A program made the position numbers and the translations under genes. 64,000 nt of DNA, taken from positions 806,001-870,000 of the forward strand of contig NZ_JACHMK010000001.1 of the NCBI RefSeq assembly GCF_014208035.1, in the 5' to 3' direction. Under the pieces are notes generated by a model that saw nothing but the letters and a program-made list of their open reading frames with translations, was not told the DNA's origin and made no database searches. Positions 53,255-62,163 of this stretch are shown here, piece by piece; position 1 is the stretch's first letter, and each line of letters begins with the position of its first letter. The DNA comes from Schaalia hyovaginalis. Its GTDB lineage: Bacteria > Actinomycetota > Actinomycetes > Actinomycetales > Actinomycetaceae.

Positions 53255-54172
53255 CTACAGCCACTTCCGCTTCTTGAAGTAGAAGAGCGAACCGACCGCG
53301 ACCAGCGCCGACAACGCGATGACCGCGGGGTAGCCCCAGGCCGAGGAGAGCTCGGGCATGTCCGCGAAGTTCATGCCGTACCAGCCCGCGATGAGCGTGA
53401 GCGGCGCGAAGATCACGGTCACGACGGTGAGGACCGTCATGATGTGGTTCTGCTCGATGTCGAGGTGCATCTTGTAGAGGTCGCGCATCTGGAGCGCCTG
53501 GTCGCGCAGGGACGACGACTGGTCGCGGAGCTTGTCCAGGCGCGAGTACACGGTCCGGAAGTAGCGGATGTCCTCCTCGGCGAAGAAGCCGTTCTCGTTC
53601 TCCTCGAAGAGGGTGATGAGATCCATGAGGTGGTCGTAGTGATCGTCGAGGTCGCGCAGCTCGGATCGCATGTGGTTGATCCGCTGCGGCGCGTCCCCGG
53701 CCCGGTCCTCCATGATCGCAGCCTCCATCGCGTCGAGCTCGCGCTCGTATTCGCGCAGGACCTGCGGATCGCCCTTGATGATCTGGGAGAGGAAGTCGGC
53801 GAGGAAGCGCTCGAGCCCGGGCTTCCTCCACCGCTTCGTCTGGGCGATCGCCGTGACGAGGGCGGCGGCGTTGCGATCGGCGTCGATGAAGACGACGCCC
53901 TTCTCATCGAGCGCGAAGGCGAAACGGGTCTCCGGGAGGTCGGGGTCGGCCCGGTCGGGGATGAAGATCGTCCCCGTGATCGCGTCGTAGTTCGCGCTCG
54001 CCTGGGTGTCGAGGGCGGCCGTGATGTCCGGGTCGAACTCGATCCCCATGTCGTAGGCGTCCTGTCCGGCGGCCCACTCCTGCGGGGTGAGGACGGCGAC
54101 AAAAGGCGACCCGGAACCGGGGATCTCATCGATCTCGCACGCTTCGAGTCTTTCGCGGATGAGGTAATGCAT
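53255..54172 (-). CDS. CorA-family magnesium/metal transporter
   Basis: A 305-residue CorA-like channel. The long cytoplasmic N-terminal domain has helical stalk sequences (AIMEDRAGDAPQRINHMRSE; YSRLDKLRDQSSSLRDQALQ). The family signature YGMN follows the first membrane segment, in LIAGWYGMNFADMPE, and a second segment with a basic tail (FKKRKWL) closes the protein. ATG 54172 follows GAGGAGAGACGTCG; upstream in-frame sequence is not protein-like. Mg, Co or Ni are possible ions. Confidence 0.93.
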   Translation of the reverse strand: MHYLIRERLEACEIDEIPGSGSPFVAVLTPQEWAAGQDAYDMGIEFDPDITAALDTQASANYDAITGTIFIPDRADPDLPETRFAFALDEKGVVFIDADRNAAALVTAIAQTKRWRKPGLERFLADFLSQIIKGDPQVLREYERELDAMEAAIMEDRAGDAPQRINHMRSELRDLDDHYDHLMDLITLFEENENGFFAEEDIRYFRTVYSRLDKLRDQSSSLRDQALQMRDLYKMHLDIEQNHIMTVLTVVTVIFAPLTLIAGWYGMNFADMPELSSAWGYPAVIALSALVAVGSLFYFKKRKWL

Positions 54173-54282
54173 CGACGTCTCTCCTCGGGGCCTGGGTGGA
54201 ATCTTCCGGCTGGGACGGTGCGAGGGGCGAGGAACCCCGCAGTCGACGATCGTACGCGCGACCGACGAGGGGACGCGGCGGC

Positions 54283-54732
54283 TCAGAGGGCCGCGTACTC
54301 CTCGTCGCCGACCGGGGCGAGCCACTCGTTCGAGGCGTTCTCGCCGGGAACGGCGATCGCCAGGTGCGAGAACCAGGAGTCGGCGCGGGCCCCGTGCCCG
54401 CCCTCGTCCTCGGGCCCCTAGACGTCCTTCGCGAAGCGGAAGGCGCCCCACGCGTTCGGCTACCCCGCGTAGAAGGCGAGGCGGGTGAGGATGTTCGCGA
54501 TCTCGGAGCGGGAAACGCCATTCGCCTTCGCCGTGACGAGGTGGTAGCGGAGCGACTCGTTGACGACGCCCTTGGAGACGAGGGCGGTGACGGTGACGAT
54601 CGAGCGGGTCTTGAGGTCGAGCTCCTCGGGGCGGATCGGCGGGGCCTGCCCGAAGAGGACGTCGTCGTTGAGGGCGGCGAACTGCGGGGCGAAGTCGCCG
54701 AGCGAATCGCGCCCGGCTGTTTGCGCGACCAT
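54283..54732 (-). pseudogene. Carboxymuconolactone decarboxylase/cupin gene, broken
   Basis: One frame of 150 codons on the minus strand is interrupted twice by TAG (54462-54460 and 54420-54418). The first part (90 codons) is a carboxymuconolactone decarboxylase domain (RSIVTVTALVSKGVVNESLR, RSEIANILTRLAFYAG). The first TAG falls where relatives usually have Trp (YAGWPNAW-type). After the second TAG the frame continues with SWFSHLAIAVPGENASNEW and ends DEEYAAL, which look like the C-terminal part of a cupin; the cupin's beginning is missing. A decayed CMD-cupin gene with a deletion fits. Confidence 0.7.
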
Positions 54733-54891
54733 TTCTGTGCGATGTTTCAGTGTGCGCCCATCGGTCGAGGCGTGCGTCCCTTCATACGAGCGCGCGCACT
54801 GACGATCCTGGCCGGCGAGTGCCCGACTCCGTTCCGACGAACGGCCCCGCCCTCGTACCCCGGGCGGTCATGCTCCCCGTCGGCTGAGGGA

Positions 54892-55001
54892 ATGCTTTCG
54901 GCGGGGCAAGGTGATGCTTTCGGCGGGGCAAGGTGATGCTTTCGGCGGGGCAAGGTGATGCTTTCGGCGGCTGAAAGTGATGCTTTCGGCGGGGCGCGGG
55001 C
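54892..55001. repeat. 22-bp tandem repeats, locus 1
   Basis: Five copies in tandem. The unit begins ATGCTTTCGGCGGGG and ends CAAGGTG; three copies are identical (54892, 54914, 54936), the fourth (54958) and fifth (54980) diverge in their second halves. They lie about 100 bases before the EamA gene. A related array is at 62036. The rest of 54733-55096 shows nothing I recognise. Confidence 0.9.
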
Positions 55002-55096
55002 GATCCGGATAGGCTGGGCCGACGGGCGGCGGTGACGATCAACGATGCCGATCGACGAGGCCGTGCCCAAAACGGATCGGGAAACGGGGAAGGGCG

Positions 55097-56038
55097 ATGA
55101 ACGACGACAGGAAGCGGATCCTCATCGGAGTCGCCGCCGCCCTCGTCTGCGAAATCCTCTTCGGCCTGTCCTACACCTTCACGAAGAACGCGATGAAGTC
55201 GGCTGACGAGATCGACCTCCTCGGCTGGAGATTCCTCCTCGCATTCGCCTCGATCGTCCTCCTGCGGGCCCTCGGCCTCCTGCGGACCAGCTTCCGGGGC
55301 AAGGACCCGAAACCCCTCCTCCTCATCTGCCTGCTCAACCCCTTCCTCTACTTCATCGGCGAGACCTTCGGGATCGCGCGGACGAGCGCCTCCGAATCAG
55401 GGGTCTTCCTCGCCTGCATCCCCGTCACCGCGATCGCCGCATCCTCCGTCATCCTCGGCAAACGCCCCTCCCAGCGCCAGGTCGTCGGGATCATCACGAC
55501 CCTCATCGGAGTCGTCACCGCCGTCCTCGCGACAGGCCTCCAGCTCACCTTCTCGCCGAGCGGATACGCGATCCTCGTCCTCGCCGTCCTCGCCTACTCC
55601 CTCTACTCGGTCTACGTCGAGCGCGCCCGCGAGTTCACCGGCGTTGAAATCACCTTCGTCATGCTCGCCGGCGGCGCCGCATCCTTCGGAACGATCCTCG
55701 TCGTGAAGCACCTTCGGACGGGGACTCTCAGCGAGATCCTCACCCTGCCCTTCGCCGACACGGGCTTCGGCGCAGCCGTCGTCTACCAGGGGATCGCCTG
55801 CTCGATGATCGCCTTCTTCGCGGCGAACACGGCGATCGCCAAGCTCGGCGTCAACGCGACCTCCTCCTTCGTCGGCGTCTCCGCCGTCGTCGCGATCCTC
55901 GCCGGCGTCGCCGTCCTCGGCGAACGCGTCACCCTCCTCCAGATCCTCGGCATGGGACTCATCCTCCTCGGCGTCTACATCGCGAACGCCGCACGGCCCA
56001 AGCCTTTTCGGCGCGCGGCCGCTACCGTAGAACCGTGA
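55097..56038 (+). CDS. EamA/DMT-superfamily transporter
   Basis: A 313-residue protein with ten membrane segments in two EamA repeats. The first repeat begins LVCEILFGLSYTFTKNAMKS, and GETFGIARTSASESGVFLAC shows the family's conserved polar centre. The second repeat ends SFVGVSAVVAILAGVAVLGE. Such proteins export or import small metabolites. The next gene starts within its stop (GTGA overlap). Confidence 0.9.
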   Translation: MNDDRKRILIGVAAALVCEILFGLSYTFTKNAMKSADEIDLLGWRFLLAFASIVLLRALGLLRTSFRGKDPKPLLLICLLNPFLYFIGETFGIARTSASESGVFLACIPVTAIAASSVILGKRPSQRQVVGIITTLIGVVTAVLATGLQLTFSPSGYAILVLAVLAYSLYSVYVERAREFTGVEITFVMLAGGAASFGTILVVKHLRTGTLSEILTLPFADTGFGAAVVYQGIACSMIAFFAANTAIAKLGVNATSSFVGVSAVVAILAGVAVLGERVTLLQILGMGLILLGVYIANAARPKPFRRAAATVEP

Positions 56039-57159
56039 GAACGAAACCGGGCACCGCCGCCATCCGCTCCTGGAGCAGAGCCCGCCGCATCGCTGCGAGG
56101 ACCGTCTTCCTCCTCGTCGCCCTCGTCTCGGTCGTCCTCGTCGTCTACGTCGCCCTCGGCATCGCAGCCGCCCAGACCCCGGTGCGCGACCCCATGACCT
56201 GGATCCACATCGGCGTCCTCGCCCTCGACGCCGTCGGATGCGTCACCATCATCGTCTACGACTTCGTCGTCGCGACGAGGTCCGTGAAACTCCTCGTCCG
56301 CGCGACGCTCTTCGCCGTCATCGTCGCCCTCCTCATCGACGTCGGACGCAACGGCATCGAACTCTGGCAGCTCTACTACCTCCTCCAAGCGGCCCTCATC
56401 ATCGGCTTCGAGACCGCGACGGACGACGAGCTGCGGCGGGGGCACCGCCTGAGGCGCCCCTGGGAAAGGGGAGGCAACCCGAAGCGAAGGGGCTACATCC
56501 CCCTCAACTTCTTCAACCTCTTCTGGGTCTTCCTCGTCGCCTCGATCGTCGGACTCGGCATCGAAGTCCTGTGGCGCCTCCTGACGGTCGGCGCGCTGGA
56601 GAGCCGGGCCGGACTCCTGTGGGGGCCGTTCTCGCCGATCTACGGATTCGGGGCGCTCCTCATGACGATCGCCCTCAACCGGTGGTGGAACTCCCCCAAG
56701 ACCGTCATCGTCCTCGTATCGGCGCTGATCGGCGGCGCCTTCGAATTCGCGGTGAGCTGGTGGATGGAGTACTCCTTCGGCATCATCGCCTGGGACTACT
56801 CGAAGGAGCTCCTCAACATCGACGGGCGCACCGACCTCGCCCACTGCCTCGCCTGGGGGCTCCTCGGACTCGTCTGGATCCGCCTCCTCCTCCCGGACCT
56901 CCTCGAGCTCGTCGAACGGATCCCCCTCACATGGCGCGCCGCCCTCACCGTCGCCACGGCCCTGTTCATCATCGTCGACGCCTGCATGACGCTCCTCGTC
57001 CTCGACCGGTGGCAGGCTCGCGAAGCGGGGGCCGCATCGACCAGTGCGATCGACGCCTTCATCGACTCCCACTACGACGAGCGCTTCATGCAGACCCGAT
57101 TCGAGACGATGACGATCGGGGACAAACCCGCATCCCCGCTCGAGGTCACCGGCCCCTGA
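56035..57159 (+). CDS. PF06541-type membrane protein with N-terminal extension
   Basis: A 374-residue protein. The C-terminal part has the PF06541 segments GLLWGPFSPIYGFGALLM near residue 195 and FAVSWWMEYSFGIIAWDYSK near residue 238, comparable to the protein at 45925. The N-terminal 160 residues add about four membrane segments and a basic loop. The GTG start overlaps the EamA stop, implying co-translation. Function unknown. Confidence 0.78.
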   Translation: MRTKPGTAAIRSWSRARRIAARTVFLLVALVSVVLVVYVALGIAAAQTPVRDPMTWIHIGVLALDAVGCVTIIVYDFVVATRSVKLLVRATLFAVIVALLIDVGRNGIELWQLYYLLQAALIIGFETATDDELRRGHRLRRPWERGGNPKRRGYIPLNFFNLFWVFLVASIVGLGIEVLWRLLTVGALESRAGLLWGPFSPIYGFGALLMTIALNRWWNSPKTVIVLVSALIGGAFEFAVSWWMEYSFGIIAWDYSKELLNIDGRTDLAHCLAWGLLGLVWIRLLLPDLLELVERIPLTWRAALTVATALFIIVDACMTLLVLDRWQAREAGAASTSAIDAFIDSHYDERFMQTRFETMTIGDKPASPLEVTGP

Positions 57160-57196
57160 AGCCCGTCGGCCGACTCGACGCCCCCGGGCTCCGGCC

Positions 57197-58084
57197 TCAC
57201 AGCGCGAGGGCGACGGTCGACGCGACGGCGAGGACCAGGCCCGCCCGCGCCCGCGACGAAAGGCGCTCGCCGAGGACGACGCGCGCGAAGACGAGCGAAA
57301 CGAGGAAGGAGAGCTTGTCGATCGGGACGACGCCGTGCGCCGGACCGATCCGCAGCGCCCGGTAGAAGAAGAGCCACGAGGCGCCGGTCGCCAGACCCGA
57401 GGCGATGAGGAAGCCGAGCTCGCGGCGGTCGATCGCGCGGACGAAGCGCCACTTGCCGCGGCCGATGACGATAGCGAAGGCCAGCACGACGACGACGCAA
57501 GTCCGGATCGCCGTCGCGAGGTCCGAGGGGACGCCCTCGACGCCAACTTTTCCGAGGATCGAGGTGAGGGCCGCGAACACCGCCGAGCCGATCGCCCACA
57601 GGAGCCAGGAGTTGAAGGGCCCGCCGTGCGGCTCCGAGGGCGGTGCCACGCCCGGATCGGAGGGCTGCGCCGCGGGGAGCATGAGGAGTGCACCCGCGAA
57701 ATAAGCGACGAGCGCGAGGACCTTGAGGGGCGAGGCGGACTCGCCCAGGAGCAGGAAGGCGAGGATCACCGTCAGGGGCGTGCTCGCCTTGTCGATCGGC
57801 GTCACCGCCGACACAGGTCCTTTCGCGAGGGCGTGGAAGTAGCAGATCCACGAGGCGCCCGTCGCCGCGCCCGAGGCGATGAGGAAGCCCCACGCCGAGG
57901 CCGGGATCGCGCCGATCCCGGAAACGGTCCCGGACAGGACGGAGACGACCCACGCGAGGACGAGGACGATCGCCGTCCGCAGGGCGGTCGCGACATCGGA
58001 GTCGGTCGACCTCACGCCGAGTTTGGCGAGGATCGAGGTGAGCCCCGCGAACAGGGCGGACAGGGCCGCATCGAGCGCCCACAT
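57197..58084 (-). CDS. EamA/DMT-superfamily transporter
   Basis: A 295-residue protein with ten hydrophobic segments in two repeats: LFAGLTSILAKLGVRSTDSD in the first and VFAALTSILGKVGVEGVPSD in the second are near copies, showing the internal duplication. GGAGGAGGATGTC precedes the ATG. It converges on the 56035 gene. Substrate unknown. Confidence 0.9.
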   Translation of the reverse strand: MWALDAALSALFAGLTSILAKLGVRSTDSDVATALRTAIVLVLAWVVSVLSGTVSGIGAIPASAWGFLIASGAATGASWICYFHALAKGPVSAVTPIDKASTPLTVILAFLLLGESASPLKVLALVAYFAGALLMLPAAQPSDPGVAPPSEPHGGPFNSWLLWAIGSAVFAALTSILGKVGVEGVPSDLATAIRTCVVVVLAFAIVIGRGKWRFVRAIDRRELGFLIASGLATGASWLFFYRALRIGPAHGVVPIDKLSFLVSLVFARVVLGERLSSRARAGLVLAVASTVALAL

Positions 58085-58290
58085 GACATCCTCCTCCGGG
58101 TCGCGACGGATCCCCCCAAGGCTACGCCCGAGTCGGAGGGGCTACGCTCAAGAGGGCCTGCATCTGAGTCGGGAGGGCCTACGCCCTCCGGCGGCGCGGA
58201 GGCGAGTTCGCCGCCCTGCCTCGGCGCGAGCGAGTACCGGATAAACTGAGAGCACTCATCAATGGCGACGAGGAATCGGGGGAGGGCGAC

Positions 58291-61200
58291 ATGGCGGCCG
58301 CGATCGCGCGATTCCTCGTGAGGGCCCGCTACGCGATCTTCGCGCTCATGGTCCTCGCGACGCTCGTCGCCGGGCTCCTGGCTCCACGCGTCGGCGTCAT
58401 CACCGACATGGCGGAGTTCTTGCCCAACGACTCCCGGATGCGCGACGGCCTCGCCCTCATGGACGAGGAATTCCCGGCATCCGAACAGCTTTCGACGACG
58501 CGCGTGATGTTCGAAGGGCTGTCGGCCGGCGAAGAACAGCGCATCGTCTCCGAAATGGAAGACATCCCCGGAGTGGAGGAAGTCGCCTTCGACCCCGAAT
58601 CCGATGCCTTCCGCAAAGGCGAACACAGCCTCTTCATCCTCCGCTCGACCGCGCCCTACGGCTCCGAAACGGACCGCGCGATCCAAGGGGCCGTGGAGGA
58701 GCGCTTCCGCGCCGAGCAACCGGTGATCCGTTCGGACAACCCCTCGCAGGCCGCTGAGCTCCCCCTCTGGATCATCGGCGTCGCCGTCGGCCTCCTCACG
58801 CTGATCCTCCTCATCATGTCGGCCTCGTGGATCGAGCCCTTCCTCTTCCTCCTGGCGATCGGGATGGCCGTCGTCCTCAACCTGGGGACCAACCTCATCC
58901 GCGGCTCGGTCGCCGACATCACCTTCACGATCGGGGCGATCCTCCAACTGGTCCTCTCCATGGACTACTCGATCATCCTCATGAACCGCTACCGGCACGA
59001 GCGCGCACTCGAGGACTCGAAGACCGAAGCGATGGTGAAGGCCCTGCGCGGAGCCTTCTCCTCGATCGTCTCCTCCTCGATGACGACCGTCGTCGGCCTC
59101 CTCATGCTGTGCTTCATGTCCCTGGGGATCGGGCTCGACCTCGGCATCGCCCTCGCCAAAGGCGTCTTCTTATCGATGCTCAGCGTCTTCACGGTCCTGC
59201 CGACGCTCATCCTCCTCTCCGACAAGGCCCTGGCGGCGACGCGCAAGCCCTACCTCAAGCCGGACATGTCGCCCCTGGCCCGCTTCGAATACCGCTTCCG
59301 CAAGCCGATCACCGCATTCTTCATCCTCATCTTCGCGGGATCGTGGGTGAGCGCCGCCGGCACCCCCATCGCCTACACCCTGAGCAAGGACGATCCCATC
59401 GCCGAGGTCTTCCCGACGGAGAACCCGATCGTCCTCGTCTACGCGAACACGGACGAGGACGCCATCGCCCGACTCGCGAAACGGATCGAGGGCGAGCCCT
59501 TCGTCCGCTCCGTGTCCGCCCATTCGACGACGATCGGCGCGCAGCGCACCCTGCCCGACATGGCGGCCGCCCTCGAAGAACTCGACGGGGGAGGGATGGC
59601 CCTCGATGAAGAGGCCCTGCGCCTCATCTACTTCCTCGCCCACGGCGGTGAAGCGACCGAGAAGATGACGCTCCGGGAGTTCATCTCATTCCTCCACTCC
59701 GATCGGCAGGCATCGGCGCGAATGGCCCCGGGCCTCGGCGAGCGGCTGAACGAGCTCATGCCCTACCTCGACCGAACAGCGATGACCACGCCGATGGACG
59801 CCGCCGAACTCGCCCCCGTCCTGCGCATGAGCGAAGAGGACGCGCGAGGGATCCTCCTCCAGCACGCCGTGGGCGACCCGACGATTCAGGCCGACTCGAT
59901 GACCCTCGCCCAGTTCGTCGACTTCCTCCTCGACGATCTCGCCAACGATCCGCGCTACGCCTCGCTGCTCGCCCCCTCGGCGATGATCCAGGCCCACTCC
60001 CTCGCCCCCTTCACCGACGCCGCCACGATGACGACGCCGATCGGCTCGGAGCAGATGGCCGCCCTGCTGGGAACCGATCCCGCGCAGATGGCGCTCCTGT
60101 ACGCGCGCCTCGCAGCCGAATCCGGCTCCTACAGTGGGGTCTCGGCCCTGCCCGCGGCCCACCTCAGCGCCCTTCGCGCGCTCTCAAGCGCGATCCCTGC
60201 CGACCAGGGCGGCATGACGGCGGAACAGGCGACGGCCCTCGCCGCCCTCGCACCCTTCACCGAGCAGAAGACGCTCACCACCCCGATGGACGCCCAGGGC
60301 CTGGCAGCCCTCTTCTCAATGCCCATCGAGCAGGTCGAAGCCGTCCTCGCCCTGCTCCACCCCATGAGTGGATCCGGGCCGGACGCGCCCCCTGCGGCCG
60401 AAGCGATCGCCTTCCTCGACGCACTGGTCCAGCACGTTCTGACGGATCCCGCGGCCAGTGCGGCAGCGGGTATCGACTCGGCCACCGGCGCCAGGCTCCG
60501 CGCGCTCCACACGATCGCCGCTTCCACCGCGAAGTCGACCCCGATGCCGCTCGCGGACTTCGCCAGGGCCGCCGGAATCGATCCGCAGATCCTCGCCCTC
60601 GCCCACGCGGTGGGGGCGACGCAGGACGCCGCGCAGCGCACCCATTCCCCTCGTGAAATCGTCGGGATCCTCGTCAACGATCCGATGAGCGCGAGCCGGA
60701 GGGGTGAACTCGAACGCCTCCACAGGATCGTCAACGACACGGTCGCCGGGCGCGCCTACACGCCCGCGGCCCTCGCCTCCCTCACGGGCATCTCGGACCT
60801 GCACGCACGCCAACTCGCGCTCCTGCGCACCGCGAAATACTCCGATTCGAGCTCGTGGCGGATGAGCCCGCAGGCGGCGATCGCATTCCTCGTCGACACG
60901 GTCCTCACCTCGCCCGAATCCGCGGGCCGTTTCACCTCCGAACAGGCGACGGACCTCAGGCGCCTGCGGGCGATCATCGACGCGGGAGCCGAGCAGACGG
61001 CCTTCACACCCGCGCAGCTCGCCTCCTTCTTCCACCGCATCGGCTCCGAGGCCGACGCCGCATCGATCGGACTCGCCTATCTCGCCCACGCCGCGAAGAC
61101 CTGGGACGGCACGGGAAGGACCCTGTCGATCGCCGAACTCGTCGATGCGCTCACCTCGAGGATCCTCCCCGATCAGCGCTTCGCTCCCTTCATCGACGCC

Positions 61201-62058
61201 GAATCGCGCGCCGCCGTTGAAGACGCGCGCGAGAAGATCTCCAAGGCGCTCATCCAACTCGTCGGCGCGAAGCACTCGCGGCTCATCATCACCACGACGC
61301 TCCCCGTCGAATCCGAACAGACCGAGCGCTTCGTCTCCGGACTCTTCTCGAGCTGCGAAGGCCTCGAAGGAGGGTGCCGTCTCGTCGGGGACTCCGTGCT
61401 CATCCACGAGATGCGTCAATCCTTCGACACGGAGATGACGCTCATCTCCCTCCTCACGGTGGGGGCGATCTTCCTCGTCGTCGCCCTCACCTTCTTCTCC
61501 CTGTCCGTCCCCGCACTCCTCGTCCTCCTCGTCCAATGCGGAGTCTTCCTCACGACCACGACGATCGGACTGCAGGGCTACGCCAACTACTACCTCGCCC
61601 AGCTCATGGTGCAGTGCATCCTCATGGGCGCGACCATCGACTACGGCATCCTCCTCACCACGCAGTACCGCGAGGCCAGGCGCTCGCTCGAACCCGTGGA
61701 GGCGATCGGCCGCGCGCTCAAGCGCTCGATCCACACGATCGCCACATCCGGCTCCATCATGATCCTCGTCACCGGGATCCTCGGCTTCCTCTTCGAGAAC
61801 CCCACGGTCGGTCAGATCTGCCGAACCATCGCGATCGGCGCACTCGCCGCGACCGCCCTCATCCTCTTCGTGCTGCCGGGACTCCTCGTCGCCCTCGATC
61901 GCTTCGTCGCCGGAAGGACGAGGCTCGGAGCGGCCGCTCATGCGAAGACGGGGAGGAAGCGCCCGCCTGAGGTCGAGCGCAGCCTCGCATCCGCCACCCG
62001 GATCACCGCGTCCTCGGCGGATCCCCACGGGGGTAATGCTTTCGATGCGGAAAAGTGA
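58291..62058 (+). CDS. Giant MMPL/RND-family membrane protein with repeated ectodomain
   Basis: A 1255-residue MMPL-type protein. Two RND-like membrane bundles are visible: residues about 150-390 (with QLVLSMDYSIILMNRYRHER) and about 1045-1210 (with CILMGATIDYGILLTTQYRE). Between them lies a large external region, about residues 400-1040, built mainly from six repeats of about 80 residues, each with an IxFLxxxVLxDP-like helix and a TTPM-like turn near residues 497, 577, 662, 747, 821 and 903. Ordinary actinobacterial MMPL proteins are about 700-950 residues. Its job, export of lipid or other envelope material, is inferred from the family. Confidence 0.9.
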   Translation: MAAAIARFLVRARYAIFALMVLATLVAGLLAPRVGVITDMAEFLPNDSRMRDGLALMDEEFPASEQLSTTRVMFEGLSAGEEQRIVSEMEDIPGVEEVAFDPESDAFRKGEHSLFILRSTAPYGSETDRAIQGAVEERFRAEQPVIRSDNPSQAAELPLWIIGVAVGLLTLILLIMSASWIEPFLFLLAIGMAVVLNLGTNLIRGSVADITFTIGAILQLVLSMDYSIILMNRYRHERALEDSKTEAMVKALRGAFSSIVSSSMTTVVGLLMLCFMSLGIGLDLGIALAKGVFLSMLSVFTVLPTLILLSDKALAATRKPYLKPDMSPLARFEYRFRKPITAFFILIFAGSWVSAAGTPIAYTLSKDDPIAEVFPTENPIVLVYANTDEDAIARLAKRIEGEPFVRSVSAHSTTIGAQRTLPDMAAALEELDGGGMALDEEALRLIYFLAHGGEATEKMTLREFISFLHSDRQASARMAPGLGERLNELMPYLDRTAMTTPMDAAELAPVLRMSEEDARGILLQHAVGDPTIQADSMTLAQFVDFLLDDLANDPRYASLLAPSAMIQAHSLAPFTDAATMTTPIGSEQMAALLGTDPAQMALLYARLAAESGSYSGVSALPAAHLSALRALSSAIPADQGGMTAEQATALAALAPFTEQKTLTTPMDAQGLAALFSMPIEQVEAVLALLHPMSGSGPDAPPAAEAIAFLDALVQHVLTDPAASAAAGIDSATGARLRALHTIAASTAKSTPMPLADFARAAGIDPQILALAHAVGATQDAAQRTHSPREIVGILVNDPMSASRRGELERLHRIVNDTVAGRAYTPAALASLTGISDLHARQLALLRTAKYSDSSSWRMSPQAAIAFLVDTVLTSPESAGRFTSEQATDLRRLRAIIDAGAEQTAFTPAQLASFFHRIGSEADAASIGLAYLAHAAKTWDGTGRTLSIAELVDALTSRILPDQRFAPFIDAESRAAVEDAREKISKALIQLVGAKHSRLIITTTLPVESEQTERFVSGLFSSCEGLEGGCRLVGDSVLIHEMRQSFDTEMTLISLLTVGAIFLVVALTFFSLSVPALLVLLVQCGVFLTTTTIGLQGYANYYLAQLMVQCILMGATIDYGILLTTQYREARRSLEPVEAIGRALKRSIHTIATSGSIMILVTGILGFLFENPTVGQICRTIAIGALAATALILFVLPGLLVALDRFVAGRTRLGAAAHAKTGRKRPPEVERSLASATRITASSADPHGGNAFDAEK

Positions 62059-62123
62059 TGATCTCGAGGGAGAAAGGTGATGATCTCGGGGGAGAAAGGT
62101 GATGATCTCGGGGGAGGAGGGGG
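62036..62123. repeat. 22-bp tandem repeats, locus 2
   Basis: Four 22-bp units (62036, 62058, 62080, 62102). The first begins ATGCTTTCG like locus 1; the others begin ATGATCTCG and end GAAAGGTG or similar. The first unit overlaps the last seven codons and the stop of the MMPL gene. The array ends 40 bases before the next gene. Confidence 0.88.
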
Positions 62124-62163
62124 AGGGGCGAGAACTTCGCCCAGGGCTTATAGGGTGGGAGCC

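Noticed and set aside
54892..55001. CRISPR-like array
   Set aside because: The 22-bp units are directly tandem with no spacers and no cas genes occur in the window.
62036..62123. CRISPR-like or spacer-bearing array
   Set aside because: Units abut without unique spacers; one overlaps a coding end.
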